Shown: one piece after another, positions 34,869 to 44,533 of the stretch | How the letters are laid out: every line of letters begins with the position of its first letter | How positions within the stretch are numbered: the stretch's first letter is position 1 | From: Ruegeria aquimaris | GTDB lineage: Bacteria > Pseudomonadota > Alphaproteobacteria > Rhodobacterales > Rhodobacteraceae | Assembly (NCBI RefSeq): GCF_025751555.1 | Contig: NZ_JAOWLB010000004.1 | Coordinates: 310,001-374,000 of the forward strand | Length of the DNA: 64,000 nucleotides | Direction of reading: 5' to 3' | Notes under the pieces: generated by a model | Told to the model about the DNA's origin: nothing | Seen by the model: only the letters and a program-made list of their open reading frames with translations | Databases searched by the model: none | Translations under genes and position numbers: made by a program

Positions 34869-35897
34869 ATGGCAATCCTGCGCTACTCGTTTTACCGGTT
34901 TGGAACCATGCTGCTGACGCTGTTGGTGGTGTCGGTTCTGGTTTTTGTCATCATCAACCTGCCGCCGGGCGACTATCTGTCGAACCAGATCAACGAGCTT
35001 AAGGCGTCGGGGCAATCCGCCGGTGTGGCCAAGGCCGAGTTTCTCAGGAAGGAATACGCGCTCGACCGCGCCCTGTGGGAACAATACATGATCTGGATGG
35101 GCTTCATGCCCGGTCCGCACGGGTTTTCCGGTATGATCCAGGGCAATTTCGGCTGGTCGTTCGAGTTCGACCGTCCGGTTGCCGAAATTGTCGGCGATAG
35201 CCTGTGGCTGACGGTGCTGGTCAATATGGCCGCTGTCGTCTTTGTCTATGCCACGGCGCTGCCTCTGGGGGTGATCGCGGCGGCCAAGGCGCGAACCTGG
35301 GCCGACTACACCTCGGCTTTCGTGGGCTATCTGGGACTGGCCACACCGAACTTCCTGCTGGCACTGATCCTCTACTATTACGGGCGCAAGTACCTCGACA
35401 TTCCCATCGGCGGCCTGATGGACCCCGCGTTCGAAGGCCAGCCGATGAGCTGGGCCAAGATCCAGTCGGTGCTGGTGCACCTGATCGTGCCGACCATCGT
35501 GATCGGCACCGCCGGCGCCTCGGCGATGATGCAGCGGCTGCGCGCCAACATGCTGGACGAGTTGGGAAAACCCTATGTCGAAACCGCCATCGCCAAGGGC
35601 ATGTCACCAAGCCGCATGCTGGCCAAGTACCCCCTGCGGGTCGCCTTCAACCCGTTCGTGGCCGATATCGGCAACCTGCTGCCCTCGATGGTCTCGGGTT
35701 CGGTTCTGGTCTCGGTGGTGATGGGCTTGCAGACCATCGGCCCGACCCTGCTCACCGCGCTGAAGACCCAGGATATGTTCCTGTCCGGCTTCGTGCTGAT
35801 GTTCGTGGCCCTGCTGACCCTGATCGGCACCATGATTTCCGATATCCTGCTGGTCATGCTTGACCCGCGCATTCGATACGAGGGGCGCGACGCATGA
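34869..35897 (+). CDS. ABC transporter permease (YejB/DppB-like)
   Basis: 342-residue inner-membrane protein with six helices; the N-terminal helix MAILRYSFYRFGTMLLTLLVVSVLVFVI is followed by a large periplasmic loop and the core permease domain. EAA-like loop: TAIAKGMSPSRMLAKYPLR near residue 240 contacts the ATPase. It starts 13 bases after the binding-protein stop. It forms the heterodimeric channel with the next gene product. Confidence 0.93.
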   Translation: MAILRYSFYRFGTMLLTLLVVSVLVFVIINLPPGDYLSNQINELKASGQSAGVAKAEFLRKEYALDRALWEQYMIWMGFMPGPHGFSGMIQGNFGWSFEFDRPVAEIVGDSLWLTVLVNMAAVVFVYATALPLGVIAAAKARTWADYTSAFVGYLGLATPNFLLALILYYYGRKYLDIPIGGLMDPAFEGQPMSWAKIQSVLVHLIVPTIVIGTAGASAMMQRLRANMLDELGKPYVETAIAKGMSPSRMLAKYPLRVAFNPFVADIGNLLPSMVSGSVLVSVVMGLQTIGPTLLTALKTQDMFLSGFVLMFVALLTLIGTMISDILLVMLDPRIRYEGRDA

Positions 35898-37045
35898 CCC
35901 ATCTTCCCGACGGGCGCTTTGTCGATGATGCGCCATACGACCCGCAACAGTCGATCCTGGAGCTGGAGCGGCGCGACCTGGACGCACCCAACTGGCTCCT
36001 CGTCTGGCGCAAGTTCCGCACCCACAAGCTGGGCCTGGTCTCGGGCGTCTTTTTGCTGTTGAGCTATCTGCTGCTGCCCTTCATGGGGTTCATCGCCCCC
36101 TATTCGCCGAACTACCGCAACGCCGACCATCTTTATGCGCCGCCGCAATCCGTGCGCTGGGTGCATGAGGGCGAGTTTATCGGGCCCTTCATCTATCCGA
36201 TCACCGCCGAGGCGGATCTGGAAACCTTTCAGTGGAAGTTCGTCCCGGACGAAAGCGACCCCCGGCCTATTCCGTTCCTGTGCAAGGGCGACAGCTATAA
36301 ACTCTTTGGCCTGATCGAAAGCGACACGCATCTGTTCTGCGCGCCAGAGGGGGCGACCCTGTTCCTGTGGGGGTCCGACCGGCTGGGCCGCGACGTGTTC
36401 AGCCGCATCCTGTATGGCGCGCAACTGTCGCTGACGGTGGGCCTGATCGGGATTTCGGTGTCGTTCTTCCTGGGTATCCTGTTCGGCTCGATCGCGGGCT
36501 ATCTGGGCGGCAAGACCGACTGGCTGATCAACCGGGTGATCGAGATCCTGCGCTCGCTGCCGGAACTGCCGCTGTGGCTGGCGCTGTCGGCGGCAGTGCC
36601 GTCGAACTGGTCGCCGGTGGCGGTGTTCTTCATCATTTCGGTAATCCTGGGCATTCTGGACTGGCCGGGATTGGCCCGTTCCGTGCGGGCAAAGTTCCTT
36701 TCGCTGCGCGAAGAGGAATACGTGCGCGCCGCCGAGATGATGGGCGCCAGTTCAGGCCGTGTTATCCGGCGGCACCTGTTGCCCAACTTCATGTCGCACC
36801 TGATCGCCAGCGCCACGCTATCGATCCCGGCAATGATCCTGGGTGAAACCGCGCTCAGCTTTCTGGGACTCGGCCTGCGGGCGCCCGCTGTCAGCTGGGG
36901 GGTGATGCTGAACGATGCGCAGAACCTGGCAAGCATCGAGCTCTATCCCTGGACCGCGATCCCCATGTTGCCCATCGTGGTGGTCGTGCTTGCCTTCAAC
37001 TTTCTGGGCGACGGGTTGCGCGACAGCCTCGACCCCTACAGCTGA
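35894..37045 (+). CDS. ABC transporter permease (YejE/DppC-like)
   Basis: 383 residues, ATGA overlap with the preceding permease. A long N-terminal cytoplasmic segment precedes the first helix (VSGVFLLLSYLLLPFMGFIAPY), and a substantial periplasmic loop follows, as in YejE/OppC. The EAA-type loop is VRAAEMMGASSGRVIRRHLLP near 275, and the C-terminal signature LGLGLRAPAVSWG is present. It completes the importer, so the four genes give a full set in the order ATPase, binding protein, permease, permease. A hairpin at 37068-37101 terminates the unit. Confidence 0.93.
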   Translation: MTHLPDGRFVDDAPYDPQQSILELERRDLDAPNWLLVWRKFRTHKLGLVSGVFLLLSYLLLPFMGFIAPYSPNYRNADHLYAPPQSVRWVHEGEFIGPFIYPITAEADLETFQWKFVPDESDPRPIPFLCKGDSYKLFGLIESDTHLFCAPEGATLFLWGSDRLGRDVFSRILYGAQLSLTVGLIGISVSFFLGILFGSIAGYLGGKTDWLINRVIEILRSLPELPLWLALSAAVPSNWSPVAVFFIISVILGILDWPGLARSVRAKFLSLREEEYVRAAEMMGASSGRVIRRHLLPNFMSHLIASATLSIPAMILGETALSFLGLGLRAPAVSWGVMLNDAQNLASIELYPWTAIPMLPIVVVVLAFNFLGDGLRDSLDPYS

Positions 37046-37067
37046 TGCAGACCGGACCCCTTCCGAC

Positions 37068-37101
37068 GCGCCTGAGGTTTTCGACGAAAAACCTCGGGCG
37101 T
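37068..37101. terminator. Convergent terminator hairpin after the ABC operon
   Basis: CGCCTGAGGTTTTC / GAAAA-ACCTCGGGCG pair around a GAC loop, with one bulged A and one T-G wobble. No separate T-run follows, though the inner stem is A/T rich. It sits between the convergent permease and MscS genes, the latter ending at 37109. Confidence 0.6.
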
Positions 37102-37108
37102 GTCAGCT

Positions 37109-39457
37109 TCACCGGTCGTCATCCATCATCTCGTCCAAGGCATCTTCGTCAATCGCGGCCTGAACCGCTCCGGTCACCGCCTCGCGCTGTTGCGGGGTCA
37201 TGTTGGCGGCCTCCTGACCGTCGGCGAGACGCACGGTGACCTCACGATGGGCGAACTTGATGCCCTCACGCGCAAAAAGCTCGCGAATGTCCTGATAGAC
37301 CCGCTTGCGCACCAGCCACTGATCGCCCGGTTTGGTCATGAACTTGACCCGGATGATCATCGCCGAATCCTGCATCTCGATCACGCCCTGGCTTTTCAGC
37401 GGCTGGATGAAATTGTCACCGATCACCGGATCCTTGAGCAATTCCTGCCCGAGGTTCTTGATCAGCTTGCGCACCTTTTCCACGTCCGTGTCATAGGTCA
37501 CCCGCAAGGGCAGCTTCATGATCACCCAGTCGCGCGAAAAATTCGTCAGCACCTTGATCTCGCCAAAGGGAATGGTGTGCAGCGCACCCAAGTGATGGCG
37601 CAGCTGGAACGACCGGACAGATATCTTCTCGACCGTGCCTTTGACATCGCCGATATCGATATACTCTCCCTTGCGAAAGGCATCGTCGATCAAAAAGAAC
37701 GCGCCCGAGAAGATATCCCGCACCAGCGTTTGCGAACCGAACCCCACCGCCAGACCGACCACGCCCGCACCGGCAAACAGCGGGCTGACATTGATCCCCA
37801 CCTCCATCAGAGCGATCAGCACGATCGAGACCACCACAACCGCCAGGATCGCGCCCCTGAACAGCGGTAGCAGCGTTGCGAGACGGCTGGCGCTGGTACC
37901 GCCGCCCTCGTCGCCCAACTCGCCCTCGGGCACATCCACCGTCTCTTCGGCGATCTTACTGTCGATCCAGATGCGGAAGAAGTGAAAGACGATATAGCCC
38001 AGGAAGATGATCACCATCACATCCAGCGCCCGGTCGATGGGCAGATCGCTGGTCCAGTCCATTTCCGGGTTCCAGATCAGGACCAGAGCATAGGTTCCGA
38101 CCACAAAGGCAAGGATGCCGGCGACACGGCGGGCCAGATCCTCGTATGTGGCGATGTAATGTCTCTGCGTCCCCGCCCCCGCAACGGGTTGTAGCTCCGC
38201 CGCCTCGGCCTCGGTCATGGCGGCATTCAGCTCCTTCACCTGTCGGGTCCGGTCGAAATACCGCTCAAGCAGGTAGTTCATCGCGCCATAGGCGACCACG
38301 ACCGACATGAAGATGCCATAGGTGCCCGCCATCAGCGGCACCGGAATGGGCCGCTCCAGCACCAGATCAAAGGCCAGCCGCAGCCAGCTGTAGGTGACGT
38401 AGACAATCACCACCGGCGCCCAGCCGACCGAGACCAGCCGCAACAGCCATGACACCTCCTCCTTGCGCCGCCCGCCTCGGATGGCATTGGAAATCGCGCG
38501 GCCATTGAACAAAACCATCAGCAGGGTGCCCAGGGCGCCCACCGCGGTAAGCGATCCATAGACCATGGCATAAACGTTGTAGTTCAGCCCGAAATCCGCC
38601 ACCCAGGTCGAAAATATGACCGTGGAAATGTCATAGGCCGCAAGAACCGCTGCCCAGATATAAAGCCGTTTTGCATCGCGATCGGAAAACGGCGGCAGCC
38701 GGTATTGGCTGAGATAAGGCGACAGCACCATGCGCCACAGATCCGATGCCGTTCGGATCAGGAAAAACGCGGTGAAGATGGCCGTGGTGGTGAACTGGAT
38801 GGAAAGATCTTCTGTCCGGCCAAAGACAAGGTAGCCGATGATAAAGGCAAAGATCATCGCAAACAGCGTGCCGCCGATCCCCATTACGAACCGGAAGACA
38901 AGAAACGGCATTTTGTCGCGATAGCCCTGCGGTGCCTCCTTGATCCGGGAGACCACGTAATTGCGCGCGATCCGTTTGCCGTAGATCTCGACCGACAGCC
39001 ATCGTCCGATCAGCAATAGCACAAGGTTGATACCCAGCACCTCGAGATAGGTCATGATGCGACCATCCGGGCTGGTCTGGCGCAGGATGTACTGCACTTC
39101 GAAAACCGAATACGGCATTGCGGCAAGACGCGATTCCAGCGCCGCGACAAATTCGGAAACCCGCGACTGCGCCTTCATCAGCTGCGAGCCGTCGCCCATC
39201 GGATTGGCACGCGCCGCGCTTTCGGCGTCCTCCTGTGTCGTGACGCTGGCGCCGACCACCCGTCCGGCACTGTCGATCACGATGACAGATGCCCCCGCCT
39301 CGGTTGCGGACCGGATCGCATCGGCCACACTCTGGTCGGAAGACGGCGTCTCGGTCTTGGACGAGGAATAGAGCGATACCTGCGCCACAGCCGGAGAAAC
39401 AAGGACGCCCAATAGGCAAAAACACAACAGGCATAAACGAAGGATCAGAGAATTCAT
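37109..39457 (-). CDS. MscS family mechanosensitive channel
   Basis: 782 residues from ATG 39457 (MNSLILRLCLLCFCLLG, Sec signal with cleavage near AVAQ). The longer frame upstream to 39652 is not family-like. A periplasmic N-terminal domain (to about residue 130) precedes eight or more membrane helices. The MscS pore and beta domain are near 540-650: VSPLFAGAGVVGLAVGFGSQTLVRDIFSGAF, FRKGEYIDIGDVKGTVE, and RHHLGALHTIPFGEI. The large size is like MscK/DUF3772-type channels. It protects against hypo-osmotic shock. Only the ancestral N-terminal fold is uncertain. Confidence 0.93.
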   Translation of the reverse strand: MNSLILRLCLLCFCLLGVLVSPAVAQVSLYSSSKTETPSSDQSVADAIRSATEAGASVIVIDSAGRVVGASVTTQEDAESAARANPMGDGSQLMKAQSRVSEFVAALESRLAAMPYSVFEVQYILRQTSPDGRIMTYLEVLGINLVLLLIGRWLSVEIYGKRIARNYVVSRIKEAPQGYRDKMPFLVFRFVMGIGGTLFAMIFAFIIGYLVFGRTEDLSIQFTTTAIFTAFFLIRTASDLWRMVLSPYLSQYRLPPFSDRDAKRLYIWAAVLAAYDISTVIFSTWVADFGLNYNVYAMVYGSLTAVGALGTLLMVLFNGRAISNAIRGGRRKEEVSWLLRLVSVGWAPVVIVYVTYSWLRLAFDLVLERPIPVPLMAGTYGIFMSVVVAYGAMNYLLERYFDRTRQVKELNAAMTEAEAAELQPVAGAGTQRHYIATYEDLARRVAGILAFVVGTYALVLIWNPEMDWTSDLPIDRALDVMVIIFLGYIVFHFFRIWIDSKIAEETVDVPEGELGDEGGGTSASRLATLLPLFRGAILAVVVVSIVLIALMEVGINVSPLFAGAGVVGLAVGFGSQTLVRDIFSGAFFLIDDAFRKGEYIDIGDVKGTVEKISVRSFQLRHHLGALHTIPFGEIKVLTNFSRDWVIMKLPLRVTYDTDVEKVRKLIKNLGQELLKDPVIGDNFIQPLKSQGVIEMQDSAMIIRVKFMTKPGDQWLVRKRVYQDIRELFAREGIKFAHREVTVRLADGQEAANMTPQQREAVTGAVQAAIDEDALDEMMDDDR

Positions 39458-39709
39458 CGGGCGGCTTCCGGTCTTGGCACTGCCCGAGAGCCTATATAAC
39501 TGCGCAACCACGTTCAAATGGCAAGTTTCGGGCACGGATCGCCACGTCCGCAATGCCTCGGCCCAAGCGGACGTCAGAATCGTGTTTTCAAGACAGTTTG
39601 ATTTGACTAGTACGGTGCTGCCTGCGGACCGAGGAACACCAGAGGGCAGCAACGACCGGAAGCGCCCGGTGGTTGGCAGGACAAAAAACGAAATACCGGG
39701 TAGTCACGC

Positions 39710-40990
39710 ATGGCGCGCCAGATCACACAAGACCGGATTGCCGTGCTCGGGCTGGGCTATGTCGGCCTGCCCCTGGCTTTGGGGCTGGCGCGCGCCGGCT
39801 ATCCGACCTTGGGTTTTGACACCGATGCGGCCCATGTGGCGGCGCTGAGGCGCGGGCACGATCGCAACGGCGAGGTGTCCGAGGCTTCGCTTGCCGCAAC
39901 AACGGCGATTTTCTCGTGCGATGCATCCGATTTGCACGACTGCACCGTCTACATCATCGGCGTGCCGACCCCGATCACCGATGCCAAGGCCCCCGATCTG
40001 GACCCGCTACGGGGTGCCTGCCGGATGATCGCACCGCATCTCGCCCCCGGCGACCTGGTGATCGTGGAAAGCACGGTCTATCCCGGCGTCACCGAAGAGG
40101 TCTGCGGCTCGGAACTGGCCCGAGGCAGCGGGCTGGAGCTCTATTCCCAGATAAAGCTGGGCTATTCGCCCGAACGGGTGAACCCCGGCGATGCCGAACA
40201 TTCGATGGAAAACGTGGTCAAGATCATCTCGGCCCAGGATGCCGAGACGCTTGACCGGGTCGAGGCGATCTATGCCCCGGTGGTCAAGGCCGGTGTGCAC
40301 CGCGCCAGTTCGATCCGCACCGCCGAGGCCGCCAAAGTGATCGAGAATACTCAGCGCGACCTGAACATCGCGCTGGTCAACGAGTTCTCGCTGATCTTCT
40401 CGCGCCTCGGTCTCGATACGCTCGAAGTGCTGGAGGCGGCGGGGACCAAGTGGAATTTTCTGCCGTTCAAGCCCGGTCTCGTGGGCGGGCATTGCATTGG
40501 GGTCGACCCCTATTACCTGACCTACCGCGCCGAACAGGCGGGCTATCACCCCGAGGTGATCCTGGCCGGACGACGGATCAACGACAACATGGGCCGACAT
40601 GTGGCGCAGCAGTTGATCAAGGCGCTGATCGCGCGCCGGATCGACCCGGGGCATGCCCGCGTCCTGGTTCTGGGCTTTACCTTCAAGGAAAACTGCGCCG
40701 ACATCCGCAACACCCGTGTCGCCGACATCATTTCCGAGCTTGCGGAATACTCTGTTTCGACAGAAGTGTTTGACCCATGGGTCGATGCGGGTACTGTGCG
40801 CAAAGAGTACGGACTGACCCCCGTGGCCACGCCCGAAAATGGCGCCTACGACGCCATTATTGTGGCCGTGGCACATCGGGAGTTCCGAGAAATGGGCGCC
40901 GCGACCATTCGTGGCTTTGGCCGCCCCGGTGCTGTTTTGTACGATATCAAGGGCGTTTTCCCAAAATCCGACGCTGATCTGAGGCTGTAG
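39710..40990 (+). CDS. Nucleotide sugar dehydrogenase (UDP-HexNAc/UDP-sugar 6-dehydrogenase family)
   Basis: 426 residues. The NAD motif is GLGYVG at 14-19. The middle domain has ESTVYPGVTEEV and GYSPERVNPGD, and the catalytic Cys262 is in GGHCIGVDPYYL. The C-terminal domain has the family FTFKENCADIRNTR. The overall pattern is closest to the TviB/WbpA/WbpO group, which oxidise UDP-GlcNAc or UDP-GalNAc to uronic acids, rather than to UDP-glucose dehydrogenase. It is the first gene of the glycan operon; its promoter must lie in the 252-base gap before it. Confidence 0.92.
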   Translation: MARQITQDRIAVLGLGYVGLPLALGLARAGYPTLGFDTDAAHVAALRRGHDRNGEVSEASLAATTAIFSCDASDLHDCTVYIIGVPTPITDAKAPDLDPLRGACRMIAPHLAPGDLVIVESTVYPGVTEEVCGSELARGSGLELYSQIKLGYSPERVNPGDAEHSMENVVKIISAQDAETLDRVEAIYAPVVKAGVHRASSIRTAEAAKVIENTQRDLNIALVNEFSLIFSRLGLDTLEVLEAAGTKWNFLPFKPGLVGGHCIGVDPYYLTYRAEQAGYHPEVILAGRRINDNMGRHVAQQLIKALIARRIDPGHARVLVLGFTFKENCADIRNTRVADIISELAEYSVSTEVFDPWVDAGTVRKEYGLTPVATPENGAYDAIIVAVAHREFREMGAATIRGFGRPGAVLYDIKGVFPKSDADLRL

Positions 40991-40999
40991 ACGAAAGCA

Positions 41000-42214
41000 A
41001 TGCAGGGCGAGAGCAGGACATATCAGACCGTTCGTGCACCGCGAGTGATGCTCTACAGCCACGATACATTCGGGCTGGGCCACCTGCGGCGCTGCCGGGC
41101 GCTGGCCGCGGCCATCACCGGGGCCGATCCCTCGGCCTCGGCGCTGATCCTCACGGGCTCGCCTGTCGCCGGGCGGTTCACCTTTCCCCGGCGTGTCGAC
41201 CATGTGCGCCTGCCCGGCGTGACCAAACGCTCGGATGGGTCTTATGTCTCGCAGACCATGGGCATGGGCATTGACGATGTGACCAACCTGCGCAGCGACC
41301 TGATTTGCAGTGCGGCCAAACGGTATGACCCCGATATTCTGATCGTCGACAAGGAACCGACCGGCTTTCGCGGCGAATTGCGGCCGACACTGGAAATGCT
41401 GTTGGCCAAGGGGCGCGCCCGTCTTGTGCTTGGGCTGCGCGACGTGCTGGACGAACCCGAGGTTCTGGCCGCCGAATGGGCCCGCAAGGACGCGGTGACG
41501 GCCACCGAACGGTACTATGACGAGATCTGGGTTTACGGGCTGCGCTCGGTCTACGACCCGACTGCGGGGCTGCCGCTGAGCCAGACGGCACAGGCCAGGA
41601 TGCATTGGACCGGCTATTTGCGGCGCGACCTTGGGCCCGTGGGCACCCCCCCGAAACAGCCGTATGTGCTGATCACCCCAGGTGGTGGTGGCGATGGCGA
41701 AGCGATGGTCAACCTCGTCCTGTCGGCCTATGAGCAGGACCCCGACCTGTCGCCGCGCGCGGTGCTGGTATATGGTCCCTTCCTGTCCGGCGATACCCGG
41801 GTCGAGTTTGAACGGCGCGTTGCCGCGCTGAATGGCCGGGTCACGGCCGTTGGCTTCGAGAGCCAGATCGAGACGCTCTTTGCAGGCGCCGAAGGGGTCG
41901 TCTGCATGGGCGGTTACAACACGTTCTGCGAGGTTCTCTCGTTTGACCAGCGGGCGGTTATCGTGCCGCGCACCGTGCCGCGCCTGGAACAGTGGATCAG
42001 GGCCAGCCGTGCCGAGGAACTGGGTCTGGTACGCATGCTGGATGAAAGTCGCGATGGGCTGACGGCCACATCGATGATCCGCGCCATCCGTAACCTGCCC
42101 AACCAGCCTTTGCCAAGCCAGGCGATCGGCGACGGACTGCTCGACGGGCTGGACTATGTGACACGCAGGGTCGATGCCCTGTTGCGCGGGGCCAAGGACC
42201 AAGCCGCGGAATGA
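41000..42214 (+). CDS. GT-B glycosyltransferase, MurG/GT28-like (paralogue 1)
   Basis: 404 residues. The N-terminal half has DTFGLGHLRRCRALA and the C-terminal half VCMGGYNTFCEVLSFDQRAVIVPR, which corresponds to the nucleotide-binding C-domain of MurG-like enzymes. No signal or membrane helix is present, so it acts at the cytoplasmic face. A shared pattern (GHLxRxxxL and GYNTxxxxL) makes it a distant paralogue of the gene at 45114. The ribosome site is weak; ATG 41048 is an alternative start. The next gene overlaps its stop by 4 bases. The sugar and acceptor are unknown. Confidence 0.83.
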   Translation: MQGESRTYQTVRAPRVMLYSHDTFGLGHLRRCRALAAAITGADPSASALILTGSPVAGRFTFPRRVDHVRLPGVTKRSDGSYVSQTMGMGIDDVTNLRSDLICSAAKRYDPDILIVDKEPTGFRGELRPTLEMLLAKGRARLVLGLRDVLDEPEVLAAEWARKDAVTATERYYDEIWVYGLRSVYDPTAGLPLSQTAQARMHWTGYLRRDLGPVGTPPKQPYVLITPGGGGDGEAMVNLVLSAYEQDPDLSPRAVLVYGPFLSGDTRVEFERRVAALNGRVTAVGFESQIETLFAGAEGVVCMGGYNTFCEVLSFDQRAVIVPRTVPRLEQWIRASRAEELGLVRMLDESRDGLTATSMIRAIRNLPNQPLPSQAIGDGLLDGLDYVTRRVDALLRGAKDQAAE

Positions 42215-43455
42215 CCGCCGATACCCCGAAACTGGCGGTGCTGGTCAAGGGCTGGCCACGGCTGTCCGAAACCTTCATCGCGCAGGAGCTGGTGGCGCTG
42301 GAAGAGGCCGGGCATGCGTTCGACATCTGGTCGCTGCGCCATCCGACCGATGTGAAACGCCACCCGCTGCACGAGCGGTTGCAGGCCAAGGTGCGCTATC
42401 TGCCCGAATACCTGTATCAGGAGCCCGAGCGGGTCTGGCGCGGGCGCGCCGCTGCCCGGGCCCTGCCCGGCTATGCCGAGGCTTACCGCGTGTGGCGGGC
42501 CGATCTGGCCCGCGACCGCACGCCCAACCGTATCCGCCGGTTCGGGCAGGCTTGCGTTCTGGCCGCCGAACTTCCCGCTTCGACACGCGGGCTATATGCG
42601 CATTTCATGCATACCCCCTCGTCCGTCGCGCGCTATGCGGCGATCATGCGCGGCCTGCCCTGGAGCTTCTCGGCCCATGCCAAGGACATCTGGACCTCGC
42701 CCGAGTGGGAAAAGGCCGAGAAGCTGCGCGCCGACAGCCATGGCGCCGCCTTTGGCGCAACTTGTACCGCAATCGGGGCCGAACATCTGCGGGCGCTGGC
42801 CGACGACCCGAACCGGGTCGATCTGGTCTATCACGGGCTTGACCTGACACGGTTTCCAGCCCCACCTGAACGGGGCGCACGCGCGGATGGAGAGCCGTTC
42901 AAGATGCTGTCGGTTGGCCGACTGGTCGAGAAGAAGGGCTTTGACCGGCTGATCGCCGCCTTTGCCCTGCTGCCCGCCGGGCTGGACTGGCGCTGGGTCC
43001 ATATCGGGGGGGGCGGCGACAAGACCGCGCTGGAGGCCCAGGCGCGCGCGGCGGGCGTCGCCGGGCGCATCACCTGGCGCGGCGCCTGCGACCAGCCCGA
43101 GGTGATCGCGGCCATGCGTGCCGCCGATCTCTTCGTGCTGCCCAGCCGCATCGCCGCCGACGGCGACCGCGACGGGTTGCCCAACGTGCTGATGGAGGCT
43201 GCATCGCAACGGCTTCCGATCCTGAGCACACCGGTTTCGGCGATCCCTGAATTCATCACCGATGGGGTGCATGGCAGCCTGACGCCGGACACGCCCGAGG
43301 CATTGGCCCGCGCCATCGCAGCTCTGGCCACCGAGCCGGACCGGACCGCAGACATGGCCGAAGCCGCCCGCGCCCGGCTGCTCTCGGATTTCACCATGCC
43401 CCCGGGTATCGCCCAACTGTCCCGGCGGCTGACCGCGCTTTGCGACGCAGGCTGA
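42211..43455 (+). CDS. Family 4 glycosyltransferase
   Basis: 414 residues. The GT-B fold opens with VLVKGWPRLSETFIAQEL, a start typical of colanic-acid or exopolysaccharide enzymes. The C-domain has SVGRLVEKKGFDRLIAAFALL and the EAASQRLPILSTPVSAIPEFI donor-binding block with the usual Ex7E-type position. Retaining mechanism expected. One base separates it from the next glycosyltransferase. Confidence 0.9.
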   Translation: MTADTPKLAVLVKGWPRLSETFIAQELVALEEAGHAFDIWSLRHPTDVKRHPLHERLQAKVRYLPEYLYQEPERVWRGRAAARALPGYAEAYRVWRADLARDRTPNRIRRFGQACVLAAELPASTRGLYAHFMHTPSSVARYAAIMRGLPWSFSAHAKDIWTSPEWEKAEKLRADSHGAAFGATCTAIGAEHLRALADDPNRVDLVYHGLDLTRFPAPPERGARADGEPFKMLSVGRLVEKKGFDRLIAAFALLPAGLDWRWVHIGGGGDKTALEAQARAAGVAGRITWRGACDQPEVIAAMRAADLFVLPSRIAADGDRDGLPNVLMEAASQRLPILSTPVSAIPEFITDGVHGSLTPDTPEALARAIAALATEPDRTADMAEAARARLLSDFTMPPGIAQLSRRLTALCDAG

Positions 43456-43456
43456 C

Positions 43457-44533
43457 ATGGCCCGCATCGCCTTTTACGCCCCGATGAAATCGCCGCTCAG
43501 CCCGGTTCCTTCGGGTGATCGGGAAATGGCGCGCAACCTGATGCGCATGATCGGCGCGCGCGGGGATAGGGTCGACCTGGTGTCGGAGTTCCGCAGCCAT
43601 GACAAGGCTGGCTCCGAAGAGATTCAGGCTCGTTTGCGGAGCGAGGCCGAGGCCGAGGTCGCGCGCCTGGCAGGCGCGTTGCCCGCGGATTGCGCCCTCT
43701 GGGTAACTTATCACAACTACTATAAGGCGCCGGACCTGATCGGCCCGGCTGTCTGTGCCGCACGCGGACTGCCCTATGTCCAGATCGAAAGCACGCGGGC
43801 CACCAGCCGCCTGACCGGCCCCTGGGCCGGGTTTGCGCAGGCAGCGCATGACGCCTGCGATGCGGCGCGGGTCATCTTCTATCTGACAGCCAATGACCTG
43901 ATCACCCTGAAGCGCGAACGGTTCGGCGCCCAGGTTCTGGTCGAACTGCCGCCATTTCTCCCGCTGGACAAGTTGCCGCCGGAGGGCCCGCACGGTGGGC
44001 CGATCCTGACCGTGGGGATGATGCGCGCGGGCGACAAGCTGACCTCTTACCGGCTGATCGCCGAAACACTGCCCCTTCTCGACGCGGGCTGGAGCCTGGA
44101 GATCGCAGGCGACGGTCCCGCGCGGGCCGAGGTCGAAGCCTTGATGGCCCCGTTCGGATCACGTGTCCGCTTCCTGGGCCAACTTGACCGGGCGGCGCTG
44201 CAATCGGCCTATGACCGCGCCTCGGTGTTTTTCTGGCCGGGCGTCAACGAGGCATTCGGCATGGTCTATCTGGAGGCGCAGGCTGCCGGGCTGCCGGTGG
44301 TGGCCCAGGACCGGCCCGGCGTGCGCGATGTGCTCTTGCCCGGCCCACCCTATCCCGCCCCCACAGAGGGCGCACAGGCGCTGGCCATGATGCTGAACCG
44401 GCTGTTACAGGATCCCGCCCTGCGACGCAGAACCGGCGCGCAGGCCCGCAAGCGGATCTCTGACCGTCACCTCGTCCCGGCTGCCACCGATATCTTCTGG
44501 CAGGCTGTCGGCCCCTTGCTGGAGCGCACCTGA
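43457..44533 (+). CDS. Family 4 glycosyltransferase
   Basis: 358 residues. N-domain MARIAFYAPMKSPLSPVPSGDREMARNLMR has the glycine-rich start of GT4 enzymes. In the C-domain, EIAGDGPARAEVEALM is followed by FFWPGVNEAFGMVYLEAQAAGLPVV split over the active-site region, with NEAFG and EAQAAGLP the diagnostic parts. The stop codon overlaps the next start by one base (TGATG). Confidence 0.9.
   Translation: MARIAFYAPMKSPLSPVPSGDREMARNLMRMIGARGDRVDLVSEFRSHDKAGSEEIQARLRSEAEAEVARLAGALPADCALWVTYHNYYKAPDLIGPAVCAARGLPYVQIESTRATSRLTGPWAGFAQAAHDACDAARVIFYLTANDLITLKRERFGAQVLVELPPFLPLDKLPPEGPHGGPILTVGMMRAGDKLTSYRLIAETLPLLDAGWSLEIAGDGPARAEVEALMAPFGSRVRFLGQLDRAALQSAYDRASVFFWPGVNEAFGMVYLEAQAAGLPVVAQDRPGVRDVLLPGPPYPAPTEGAQALAMMLNRLLQDPALRRRTGAQARKRISDRHLVPAATDIFWQAVGPLLERT

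Noticed and set aside
39458-39652. 65-residue extension of the MscS-like protein
   Set aside because: A clean signal peptide begins at ATG 39457, and the extension is not membrane-like. The region is better seen as the promoter space shared with the glycan operon.
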